Of a DNA stretch of 64,000 nucleotides, positions 56,823 through 64,000 are shown in pieces. The stretch spans positions 350,153 through 414,152 of the forward strand of contig NZ_CP132480.1 of assembly GCF_030770395.1 (NCBI RefSeq). The letters are read 5' to 3'. The position numbers and the translations under genes are program-made. The notes under the pieces were generated by a model. The model was not told the origin of the DNA. It worked only from the letters and a program-made list of their open reading frames with translations, and searched no databases. The first letter of the stretch is position 1; every line of letters starts with the position of its first letter. This stretch comes from Telluria beijingensis (lineage in GTDB: Bacteria; Pseudomonadota; Gammaproteobacteria; Burkholderiales; Burkholderiaceae_D).

Positions 56823-59026
56823 AGGCGCCAGTGCAGGCGCACGCCCGCAGTACGTGGGCGGATCACGAACTGCTGCTGCCCGAACGGTTCCTCGCTGCCG
56901 TAGCCGAAGGTGACGCCGCGCTTGTCGGCGATGTTATTGACGAACAGGCTCAGCTCCAGGTTATCGAACCACATCGCGTAGCGCGCATCGAACTGGCTGA
57001 AGCCATTGATGCGCTGGTCGGCCTGCTGCAGGTTGGCCGGCGCGTCCGAGATATAGCGGCCGCTGAGCGTGAAGCTCGGCGTGTACGCGTTGTTCCAGCG
57101 GTAGGTCATGGAACTCGACAACTGGTGCTTCGACCCGCCCGGCAAGGTCTGGCCCTTGCGCAGCGGGACGGCCGCTTCGAGCAGGTCCTCCGTCAATTCG
57201 CCGTCCAGGTAGGTGTAGTTCAGGTTCAGGTCGAGGTTGTCCAGCGCGCGCCAGGTGCCCGAGAACTCGGCGCCGCGGATGCGCGCCTTGCCGGCATTGG
57301 TGCCGTAGCTGAAATTATCGGGCCGGTACAGGCGCACCTGCAGGTCTTCCCAGTCGATGTAGAAGGCGGCGGCGTCCAGCGTCAGGCGGCGGTCGAACAG
57401 CGCGGTCTTGACGCCCAGTTCGTAGTTGCGCAGCGAATCGCTCTTCCAGCCGGCCGGGGTATCGAAGCCGGCCAGCGGGAAGATGCTGTTCGGGTTGCCG
57501 AAGCGGTAGCCTTCCGACGCGACCGCGTAGTACAGCGTGTTCGGGGTGGCCTTGTAGCCCAGCGAGATCTTGGGCGAGAAGCCGGTTTCCGCCTGGCGGC
57601 CCATCGGCGTGATCACCGATTCCGGGAACAGCACGCCATAGCGCTCGTCTGCATTGGTCACCTCGGTGTCGAACCAGCGTCCGCCGACGGTCAATTTCCA
57701 GGCTCCGAAGTTGGCCGACGCTTCGCCAAAGACGGCTTTCTCGTTGCCCCAGACCTTGCCCCAGCCCCAGTAGTAGTAATCGCCGCGCAGCAGGTCGGGG
57801 CCGACTTGCGGCAGCATGATCTCGTAGGCGCCTTCGGCCGACAGGTCTTCGTCGAAGCGCTTGGTGGTCTTCTGGTACGAGGCGCCGAGCAGCCATTCGA
57901 AGGCGCCGCCGGTTGGCGATGCCAGGCGCAGCTCGTAGTTGCGGTTCTCGCTCCAGCCCAGCTGGCGGAATAGTTGCGGATCGCTGGTGCCGAGATAGCC
58001 GGGGTAGTACGGCGTGTAGTCGGCGTGCAGCACCTGCGATTTTTTATTGTAGGCGGCGATGCCGGTCAGCTTGGCGAAACCGAAGTCGTGGTCCAGGCGC
58101 GCGCTGTGCAGTGCGAAGTTGAGGTCAAAGCGGGTCGGCAGGGACGTCGAGCGCACCAGTTCCCCGTAGTTGCTCATGCGGTAAGAGGCATCGTCGGCGT
58201 CCGAGTCCTGCCACAGGCTGAGCCAGCTGAACTTGGTGGCGGCGCCCGGCGACCACACCACCGACACGCGGCCGTCGTCGACACGGTTGTCGTTGCTGCC
58301 CTTGCGGTTGATGCCGATGTTGTCGAGGTAGCCCGGCTGGTCGCGCCGGCTGGCGACGAAGCGCACCGCCAGCTGGTCCTTGATCAGCGGGACGTTGACC
58401 ATCGCCTTGGCGGTATAGCCGATACTGCTGGTGTTGCGGGTGGTGCTGATCGAGCTCTCGAGGGCGGCGTCGACGCCACCGGCATCGGCTTCCTTCGCCA
58501 CGTAGTTGATCGCGCCGCCCAGCGACGAGGCGCCGTACAGGGTGCCTTGCGGCCCGCGCAGCACCTCGACCCGGCCGACGTCGAAGGTGTCGATATCGGG
58601 GATCGACACCGCGTAGCCCGGTTCGCTCAGGGGAATCTCGTTGATGTAGTAGCCGGTCGGGCCCTGGCCCTGGTCGAGGCCCGCCGTGGTGCCCACGCCG
58701 CGGATCACGGCGGTCGAGTTGCCGGCCGGGCCGGCATTGAAGACGACGCCGGGCAGCTTGCCCAGGTAGTCGGCATACGACTCGGCGCCCAGTTTGCTCA
58801 GGGTGTCGCCGCTGATGGCGCTGGCGCCGCCCGCGATATTCGACAGGCTCTGGCCGCGCTTGCCGATCACGACCACTTCTTCGACCGGGGCGTTGCCGGC
58901 TTGCGCCTCGCCGCCAGGGGATGTGGGGGATGGGGAAGCCTGGGACTGGGCCTGGGCAGGGAACAGGCTGAGAAGCGCCAGCGAGATGGCGGTATGGCGC
59001 AGCAGTGCAGAAGATCGTGGTTTCAT
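56819..59026 (-). CDS. TonB-dependent outer-membrane receptor
   Basis: 735 residues from ATG 59026, followed by a signal sequence (TAISLALLSLFPAQAQS); the in-frame ATG at 59092 adds 22 non-signal residues. A TonB-box-like EEVVVIGKRG precedes the plug domain (about 70-190; VEVLRGPQGTLYGASSLGGAI), then a 22-strand barrel of TonB-receptor type that ends in TAGVRLHWRL. It is the first gene of the - strand operon and probably imports the peptide or amide handled by the genes that follow. Two copies of the AsnC-type motif lie 225-280 bases upstream. Confidence 0.9.
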   Translation of the reverse strand: MKPRSSALLRHTAISLALLSLFPAQAQSQASPSPTSPGGEAQAGNAPVEEVVVIGKRGQSLSNIAGGASAISGDTLSKLGAESYADYLGKLPGVVFNAGPAGNSTAVIRGVGTTAGLDQGQGPTGYYINEIPLSEPGYAVSIPDIDTFDVGRVEVLRGPQGTLYGASSLGGAINYVAKEADAGGVDAALESSISTTRNTSSIGYTAKAMVNVPLIKDQLAVRFVASRRDQPGYLDNIGINRKGSNDNRVDDGRVSVVWSPGAATKFSWLSLWQDSDADDASYRMSNYGELVRSTSLPTRFDLNFALHSARLDHDFGFAKLTGIAAYNKKSQVLHADYTPYYPGYLGTSDPQLFRQLGWSENRNYELRLASPTGGAFEWLLGASYQKTTKRFDEDLSAEGAYEIMLPQVGPDLLRGDYYYWGWGKVWGNEKAVFGEASANFGAWKLTVGGRWFDTEVTNADERYGVLFPESVITPMGRQAETGFSPKISLGYKATPNTLYYAVASEGYRFGNPNSIFPLAGFDTPAGWKSDSLRNYELGVKTALFDRRLTLDAAAFYIDWEDLQVRLYRPDNFSYGTNAGKARIRGAEFSGTWRALDNLDLNLNYTYLDGELTEDLLEAAVPLRKGQTLPGGSKHQLSSSMTYRWNNAYTPSFTLSGRYISDAPANLQQADQRINGFSQFDARYAMWFDNLELSLFVNNIADKRGVTFGYGSEEPFGQQQFVIRPRTAGVRLHWRL

Positions 59027-59250
59027 TCCAGATGACTTTCCGTAGCAGTTGGGCAGCGAATGGGTAACACCCGTGGATGGAAGCTTGTCCATGGCTCTTG
59101 TCGGCCGCTTCCTTGTGTTTCAGATACCGTTCCACTGTAGGATTAATTGCTGGGCCAGTCCATCCGGTCCGCCCGCCTTATTCGTATGCTATGTCATTGA
59201 GTTGTAATGACTTTTTTGACCGATGCACAAGATCTGGCGCTTGCAGCCAT

Positions 59251-59304
59251 GCAAATTAGGCAGAATCTGCGCGATTCCACTGTGCAAATAGGCAGTTCCT
59301 GCAC
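59251..59304. promoter_or_regulatory. Two copies of a candidate AsnC/Lrp-type operator
   Basis: GCAAATTAGGCAGAATCTGC (59251-59270) and GCAAATAGGCAGTTCCTGCA (59284-59303). Both contain GGCAG-N3-CTGC, an inverted repeat, after GCAAAT. The GGCAG cores are 32 bases apart, about three helical turns. They lie upstream of the TonB receptor gene; a third copy is upstream of the Lrp/AsnC gene. A binding role is inferred from repetition and position. Confidence 0.5.
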
Positions 59305-60377
59305 TACACGGTCGAAACGGCCTGTCCATCGACTGCGCCAATTCGATGCACGGACCGGCCGGCGGCCATGCCGAGCACGTGGATGGTGCGTCCCGCGTCA
59401 CATTGCAGTGCGCGGCGTTCTGCCGGGGCCAATGCCATCACGCCATCGATGGGTACGGCGCTGCTGGCGATCACCCTGAAGTCGTTCACTTGCGCAGTGC
59501 AGGCCAGCGAAGTGCGCTCGCCGCCGCGAACGTCGTCCATGGCCGCCACGGTCGCAACCATGCTCTCGCGGGTGGCGCGCAACTCGCGCGTAGTCGCCTG
59601 CAGCACCGGACCGCCGTCGAAGATGTCGATATAGGCGCTGGCGCGCAGGCCTTCCTGTTCCAGCAGGCGCCGCGCGGGCGCCGTGTCGACGTGGGTCTGG
59701 CCGATGGCGGCGCGCGCGGCGTCGGATAAAAAGCAGGTGTAGATCGGATAGCGCGGCATCAGTTCGGCGATATAGCTCTTGGCGCCGGGCTGGCACATAT
59801 CGTCGGCGCGCGCGAAATCCATGCCGAAGAATTTGCGGCCGACGCTCTCCCAGAACGGCGAACCGCCGCCGGCGTCCTGGTAGCCGCGCATTTCGGCGAA
59901 CACGCCGCGCGCGAACAAGTGGGGATGTTCGGCGATGAACAGGAAGCGGCTTTTCGAGAGCAGCTTGCCGGCGCCGCCGCGCCGGTAGTCGGGATGCAGG
60001 AACAGCGAGCACAGTTCGGCGCTGCCGGTCAGGTCGTGCGACAGGTACAGCACCTCGTGCCTGACATAGACGTCGGCCGCCGCCGCGGAATGCACCAGGG
60101 TGCCCAGCCGGTAGTTATAGAAAGGTTCGTCGAGGCCGACGGCGGCCTTGATGGCGGCGATGCCGCCGACGCGGCCTTGCGCCAGGTCTTCCAGCACGAA
60201 GACGTAGTCGCGCAATTCCGGCGCGACCGTTTGCGCGAACGAGGCTTGCGCCAGCGCGAGGCGCTCGGCCAGCGCCTGGCGGTCGGCCTTCAGCGTCGTC
60301 ATGCCGGGACCCGCGGAAGCGGCCAGTTGCAGCACCGCGTCCAGGTCGGACGGTGTCGCCGCGCGCACGATGAACAT
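59304..60377 (-). CDS. astA: Arginine N-succinyltransferase
   Basis: 357 residues, slightly longer than E. coli AstA. The N-terminus MFIVRAATPSDLDAVLQLA, then YNYRLGTLVHSA, VLYLSHDLTGSAELCSLFLHPDYR and FGMDFARAD are typical of AstA. It succinylates arginine with succinyl-CoA, the first step of the AST pathway. The other ast genes are not in the window. It reads away from the divergent Lrp/AsnC gene, sharing a 293-base control region that holds one copy of the candidate operator but no other gene. Confidence 0.93.
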   Translation of the reverse strand: MFIVRAATPSDLDAVLQLAASAGPGMTTLKADRQALAERLALAQASFAQTVAPELRDYVFVLEDLAQGRVGGIAAIKAAVGLDEPFYNYRLGTLVHSAAAADVYVRHEVLYLSHDLTGSAELCSLFLHPDYRRGGAGKLLSKSRFLFIAEHPHLFARGVFAEMRGYQDAGGGSPFWESVGRKFFGMDFARADDMCQPGAKSYIAELMPRYPIYTCFLSDAARAAIGQTHVDTAPARRLLEQEGLRASAYIDIFDGGPVLQATTRELRATRESMVATVAAMDDVRGGERTSLACTAQVNDFRVIASSAVPIDGVMALAPAERRALQCDAGRTIHVLGMAAGRSVHRIGAVDGQAVSTV

Positions 60378-60557
60378 ACGATCTCCCTTGTTGTTGGCAG
60401 ACCGAAAACTCTAGGGTGAAACAGGTCAGCCGTCCAACTGCTGAAAAACGACGCGGATTCTAGTCAGGTGATTGATTTCAAAGGAAGTTTTTTCTTGATC
60501 GCGCAACTTTCACACTGCCGGCCTGCTGCATAACCGTCGATTCGCTTGTCGCGGCCA

Positions 60558-60579
60558 GCAATTTCGGCAGTTCCTGCAC
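60558..60579. promoter_or_regulatory. Third copy of the candidate AsnC/Lrp-type operator
   Basis: GCAATTTCGGCAGTTCCTGC (60558-60577) with AC following; it shares GGCAGTTCCTGCAC with the copy at 59284. It lies in the divergent gap between astA and the Lrp/AsnC gene, 92 bases before that gene's ATG, fitting self-regulation. Confidence 0.5.
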
Positions 60580-60670
60580 CCGAGTCCTTATCGAAATCGG
60601 GTACGATTCTTGCAAACAATAGCGGAGCAAGTCGCCGACGTTGATGGCGTCCGCACACCAGGAGACCATC

Positions 60671-61207
60671 ATGACCCAGAAAGAAATCGACCGCATCGAC
60701 CGCAAGATCATGGATCTGCTGCAGCAGGATGCGCGCGTGACCAACCAGGCGCTGGCTGACAAGGTCGCGCTGTCGCCCAGCGCCTGCCTGCGCCGCGTGC
60801 GCGACCTGGAGGAGCGCGGCTTCATCACCGGCTACCGCGCGCAGATCGCGGTCGACAAGATCCGCAACGTGCTGATCGTGCTGGCGCAGGTTTCGTTCGA
60901 GCGCCATACGATGAACGACTTCGGCGCCTTCGACGACTGCATCGCCGGCATGCCCGAAGTCGTCGAATCGTGCCGCGTGAGCGGCTTGTACGACTACATG
61001 CTGCGCGCCGTGGTCGACGACATGCAGGACTGGAAGCGGCTGATGCTGGTGATGCTCAACGGCGGCTTCGGCGTCGAGAAGATCGTGTCGCACTTCCTGA
61101 TGGACGAGATGAAGTCGTTCAGCGGCTACCAGCTCATCTCCGATCCGGCCAAGGAACAGCGCAAGGCGGTTCGCGTGCGCGATGCTGACGTCAGGCCAGT
61201 CGCGTAA
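60671..61207 (+). CDS. Lrp/AsnC-family transcriptional regulator
   Basis: 178 residues from ATG 60671, with AGGAG seven bases before it. The N-terminal helix-turn-helix (about 5-60) reads RIDRKIMDLLQQDARVTNQA and VALSPSACLRRVRDLEERG; the C-terminal RAM/ligand domain (about 65-150) follows. Such proteins form octamers that respond to amino acids. Divergent to astA and close to the TonB/APC/amidase/peptidase operon, it is the likely controller of both. Confidence 0.92.
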   Translation: MTQKEIDRIDRKIMDLLQQDARVTNQALADKVALSPSACLRRVRDLEERGFITGYRAQIAVDKIRNVLIVLAQVSFERHTMNDFGAFDDCIAGMPEVVESCRVSGLYDYMLRAVVDDMQDWKRLMLVMLNGGFGVEKIVSHFLMDEMKSFSGYQLISDPAKEQRKAVRVRDADVRPVA

Positions 61208-61270
61208 ACACCTGCACTGGGATGACTTGCCCTATGATGGCGCTTTTTCAAGCCTGACCAGGAGACACAC

Positions 61271-62998
61271 TTGCAAGCCACACCCTTGATGCTGCACGCG
61301 CTCATGCTCGCCGGCCTGGCGACGGTATCCGTCGCCCACGCGGCATCCGCGCCGCCCCAGACCACCGCCGGCCGCACCGTTTTCCAGAACAACTGCGCCA
61401 GCTGCCATACGGTCGATGCGAAGCTGTCGCCGCTCGCCGGTCCCGGCGTGTTCGGCGTCGTCGGCCGCAAGGCGGCGGGCGTCCCTGGCTTCAATTATTC
61501 GGGCGCGCTGGCCAAGGCCGGGGCTGCGGGCCTGGTCTGGACCCGTGAAGAGCTGGACGTGTTCCTGCTCGACCCGTCCAAGCGGGTGCCCGGCACCACG
61601 ATGCCGGTCGGCCTGCCGGACCAGAAGATGCGCGCGGCGCTGATCGATTACCTGGCCAGCCTGCAGGGGCCTGCCACCGCTGCCGCAGCACCGGCAGCAG
61701 CAGCAGCGGCGAAGCCACTCGAGCGCGCCGGTTCCTGGGACGACACCCAGCCCGGCAAGATCTTCCACTTCAAGCCGAGCGACCTGGCCAGGCCGTTCGC
61801 CACCGAGAGCGCAGGCAACGGCCCGCGCGTGCAGGCGCGTCCGAACGGTTCGATCCCGAATGTGATGCCCGGTTTCGAGGTCGGCGTGTTCGCCCAGGTC
61901 GATGAGAAGCCGCGCGTGGCGCTGCGCGCGCCGAACGGCGACGTGTTCCTGGCCGCGACCGGCGCCGGTGAGGTCAAAGTGCTGCGCTCGAAGAACGGCG
62001 ACAAGGCCGATACCGCTGCGGTGTTCGCCACCGGCCTGTCGCGGCCCTACGGCATGGCGTTCTGGCCGTCCGGCGCGAACCCGCAATACCTGTATGTCGC
62101 CAACGTCAATTCGGTGGTGCGCATCCCTTACCGCACCGGCGACTTGAAGGCGCGCGGGCAGGCCGAGGTCGTGATCCCCGAACTGTCCGAGACCAGCGGC
62201 GGCCACACCACCCGTACCCTGGCGTTCTCGAAGGACGGCAAGACCATGCTGCTGTCGATCGGCTCGGCCACCAATATCGCCAGCGAGATCGGACCGAAGC
62301 CGCCGCTGCCGCTGGCCGAATGGGAGAAGCAGCATGGCTTCGGCGCGGCCTGGGGCGTCGAGACCGACCGCGCCACCGTGATGGCCTTCGACCCGGACGG
62401 CAAGAACCGCCGCACCTACGCGACTGGCCTGCGCAACTGCGTCGGCATGCTGGTCTACCCGAGCACCGGCGACGTGATGTGCAATGTGAACGAGCGCGAC
62501 GCGCTGGGCGACAACCTGCCGCCGGACTACCTGACGCGCGTGAAGCAGGGCGGCTTCTATGGCTGGCCGTGGTACTACATCGGCGACAACGAAGACCCGC
62601 GCCTGGCCGGCATCCGTCCCGACCTGAAGGGCAAGACGATCGTGCCGGACGTGCTGCTGCAGGCCCATTCGGCGCCGCTGGGCATGGTGGTGTACCACGC
62701 GCCGAAGGGTGCGAAGCACGCCTTCCCGAATGAATACGAGGGCGACATCTTCGTCGCGCTGCACGGTTCCTGGAACCGCGGCGTGCGCACCGGCTACAAG
62801 GTGGCGCGCGTGTTCATGAAGGATGGCGTGCCGACCGGGCAGTACCAGGACTTCATGAGCGGCATGGTGATCAGCGACCGCGACGTCTGGGGTCGCCCGG
62901 CCGCGGTCGAAGTGGCGCAGGATGGCGCCCTGCTGGTGGTGGACGATGCCGGCGGCACGGTGTGGCGGATTGTGCCGAAGCCTGCACCGAAACGCTAG
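61271..62998 (+). CDS. Cytochrome c domain fused to a PQQ-type sugar dehydrogenase beta-propeller
   Basis: 575 residues with a TTG start supported by AGGAG upstream. A Sec signal (MLAGLATVSVAHA) leads to a class I cytochrome c domain (about 30-135) with heme site C42-A-S-C45-H46 and axial Met in TTMPVG. An Ala/Pro linker of about 20 residues joins it to a six-bladed propeller (about 180-575) like sorbosone/L-sorbosone or glucose dehydrogenase (PQQ type), including SRPYGMAFWP, NCVGMLVYP and HGSWNRGVRTGYKV. It would oxidise a sugar or aldose in the periplasm and pass electrons to its own heme. Substrate unknown. Confidence 0.85.
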   Translation: MQATPLMLHALMLAGLATVSVAHAASAPPQTTAGRTVFQNNCASCHTVDAKLSPLAGPGVFGVVGRKAAGVPGFNYSGALAKAGAAGLVWTREELDVFLLDPSKRVPGTTMPVGLPDQKMRAALIDYLASLQGPATAAAAPAAAAAAKPLERAGSWDDTQPGKIFHFKPSDLARPFATESAGNGPRVQARPNGSIPNVMPGFEVGVFAQVDEKPRVALRAPNGDVFLAATGAGEVKVLRSKNGDKADTAAVFATGLSRPYGMAFWPSGANPQYLYVANVNSVVRIPYRTGDLKARGQAEVVIPELSETSGGHTTRTLAFSKDGKTMLLSIGSATNIASEIGPKPPLPLAEWEKQHGFGAAWGVETDRATVMAFDPDGKNRRTYATGLRNCVGMLVYPSTGDVMCNVNERDALGDNLPPDYLTRVKQGGFYGWPWYYIGDNEDPRLAGIRPDLKGKTIVPDVLLQAHSAPLGMVVYHAPKGAKHAFPNEYEGDIFVALHGSWNRGVRTGYKVARVFMKDGVPTGQYQDFMSGMVISDRDVWGRPAAVEVAQDGALLVVDDAGGTVWRIVPKPAPKR

Positions 62999-63066
62999 AT
63001 CGGCAGGCTTGCCTGCGCTAAGATGGGATCGACGCGGCATTCGCCGCCTCGATCCCGGAGCCAGGC

Positions 63067-63492
63067 ATGAAACAGCATCGCAGTTGGTCGGTCGTTCCCG
63101 CGGCGCTGGCGCTCGGCGCCTGTGCCAGCGCCGAGCCGCCGCCGGTGGTCCAGCCGCCGATCGTCCTGGGCGGCTATGTAAAGGACGCGCCGCTCGACGA
63201 AGCCTGCACCAGCTTGATCGGCCAGGCGGCGGCGCGCGATGCGCAGCGCGAGTTCAAGCTGGCCGGGATGCTCAACACGAATACCTATCCCAAGCCCGGC
63301 ACATCGCGGGTCAGGTCCATTCCCGACATGCCGCTGGTGCCGTTCGGGAGTCACCGGGCCGGCGAACCGGTGCCGCAAATGGACGGCACCGCGCGCGCGC
63401 TCTACGTCAACTGCGAAACGCGCCAGGCCTATGTGTCAAAGCGCGGCGGCGTCATCGACATCACTTACTGGTACGGGCCGTTCGGCCTGTGA
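63067..63492 (+). CDS. Small predicted lipoprotein of unknown function
   Basis: 141 residues with GGAG before the ATG. The N-terminus WSVVPAALALGACAS has a lipobox with Cys19, so lipidation is likely. The mature part is Pro-rich at first, then contains two further cysteines (in LDEACTSL and LYVNCETR) that could form a disulfide. It ends in DITYWYGPFGL. I recognise no family. It is convergent with the DoxX gene, with four bases between the stops. Confidence 0.65.
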   Translation: MKQHRSWSVVPAALALGACASAEPPPVVQPPIVLGGYVKDAPLDEACTSLIGQAAARDAQREFKLAGMLNTNTYPKPGTSRVRSIPDMPLVPFGSHRAGEPVPQMDGTARALYVNCETRQAYVSKRGGVIDITYWYGPFGL

Positions 63493-63496
63493 CTCT

Positions 63497-63925
63497 TCAC
63501 GCTGCCTGCGGCAGGCCCTTGCGGCCAGCCGCGGCGTCCAGGCTCCAGGCGCCGGCGCCGAAGGCCACCACCTGCAGCAGGCCGCCGGCCATCGCAACGT
63601 TCTTGAGCAGGTGGATCAGCTGGTTCTGGTCGCCGATCGCGTTGTGGAAGACGAAGGCCGTCACCAGCGAGAACAGGGCCAGGGCGGCTGCCACCGGGCG
63701 GGTCTTGTAGCCGAGGGCGAGCAGGGCGCCGCCGCCGATCTCGATGGCGATCGCGCCGATCAGGGCCAGCGAGGCGAAGGGCAGGCCGGCCGATTCGATA
63801 TAGCCCAGCGTGCCCTCCGGCGCCAGCGCCTTGCCGATGCCGCTGAAGACGAAGATCGTGGCCATCAGCACGCGGCCGATGCCGGGAATGATGGAGTCGT
63901 TGGTAGCGATGGCGTTGGTGTTCAT
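63497..63925 (-). CDS. DoxX-family membrane protein
   Basis: 142 residues with four hydrophobic helices. IGRVLMATIFVFSGIGKAL at the start and ALIGAIAIEIGGGALLALGY with LFSLVTAFVFHNAIGD match the DoxX/DoxD-like family. Members are small inner-membrane proteins sometimes linked to redox stress or quinone use; exact function here is unknown. The remaining bases to the window end (63926-64000) contain its upstream region and no visible gene. Confidence 0.86.
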   Translation of the reverse strand: MNTNAIATNDSIIPGIGRVLMATIFVFSGIGKALAPEGTLGYIESAGLPFASLALIGAIAIEIGGGALLALGYKTRPVAAALALFSLVTAFVFHNAIGDQNQLIHLLKNVAMAGGLLQVVAFGAGAWSLDAAAGRKGLPQAA

Positions 63926-64000
63926 GATCGATCCTTTCGAGTTGTGATTGGTGGTCGCAGCGGGTTGGCCGGGGTTCCTGCCTGGCGCCGTTCATCGTAG

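Noticed and set aside
60492..60530. A fourth AsnC-type site near ACTGCCGGCCTGC
   Set aside because: The GCAG/CTGC dyad spacing and the GCAAAT arm do not match the three copies.

Overview
The window is GC-rich bacterial DNA. It looks like a beta-proteobacterium of the order Burkholderiales, most likely Oxalobacteraceae (Massilia/Telluria-like). This is inferred from the gene families and order (ffh, CcsA-like gene, PP0621-family gene, pilS, pilR, nrdA, nrdB), the EpsL-type exopolysaccharide export genes and the DUF1841 gene. No rRNA, tRNA, CRISPR array, transposase or phage gene was seen.

Region 1 (1-15.8 kb, all + strand) is an exopolysaccharide operon that starts before the window. It holds the tail of a membrane protein, a WbpP/TviC-like UDP-HexNAc(A) 4-epimerase, a MurJ/MviN-like flippase, four GT4 glycosyltransferases, an O-antigen ligase/polymerase-like protein, a polysaccharide deacetylase, an AsnB-type amidotransferase, two FemAB/BioF2-like acyltransferases and a Tat-exported beta-helix protein. 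Most junctions are ATGA overlaps. Region 2 (16-24.4 kb) holds a secreted DUF4874/DUF4832 protein, an ECF sigma factor, an AT-rich 750-bp gap, a LysR regulator, a Wzz-type co-polymerase, and on the - strand a Wza-type export protein with an EpsL-type outer-membrane barrel. Together regions 1 and 2 form a Wzx/Wzy-like polysaccharide system: sugar activation, assembly, decoration, flipping, polymerisation and export.

Region 3 (24.6-36 kb) holds a SulP transporter, a DUF1841 protein, two tandem aspartyl-protease-like secreted proteins, rppH, proS, a lytic transglycosylase, two tandem PhoA-type alkaline phosphatases (one a lipoprotein) and a SWIB-domain protein with a histone-H1-like tail. Region 4 (36.6-45.2 kb) is ffh, a nitrate/sulfonate-type ABC transporter, a CcsA-like protein, a PP0621 protein and the PilS/PilR two-component pair.

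Region 5 (45.2-50 kb) is nrdA-nrdB. Its long leader carries a candidate promoter overlapped by NrdR-box-like repeats with a 30-bp period, and three DnaA-box-like 9-mers with an 11-bp period. A REP-like palindrome lies between the two genes.

Region 6 (50-61.2 kb) is a - strand operon that looks devoted to peptide or amino-acid-derivative use: TonB receptor, APC permease, amidase, a PaiB/alpha-beta-hydrolase fusion and a Tat-type S9 oligopeptidase. Upstream are astA and a divergent Lrp/AsnC regulator. Three copies of a GCAA-N3/4-GGCAG-N3-CTGC-like motif sit at the control regions of these transcription units. Region 7 (61.2-64 kb) holds a cytochrome c/PQQ-type beta-propeller fusion, a small lipoprotein and a DoxX protein.
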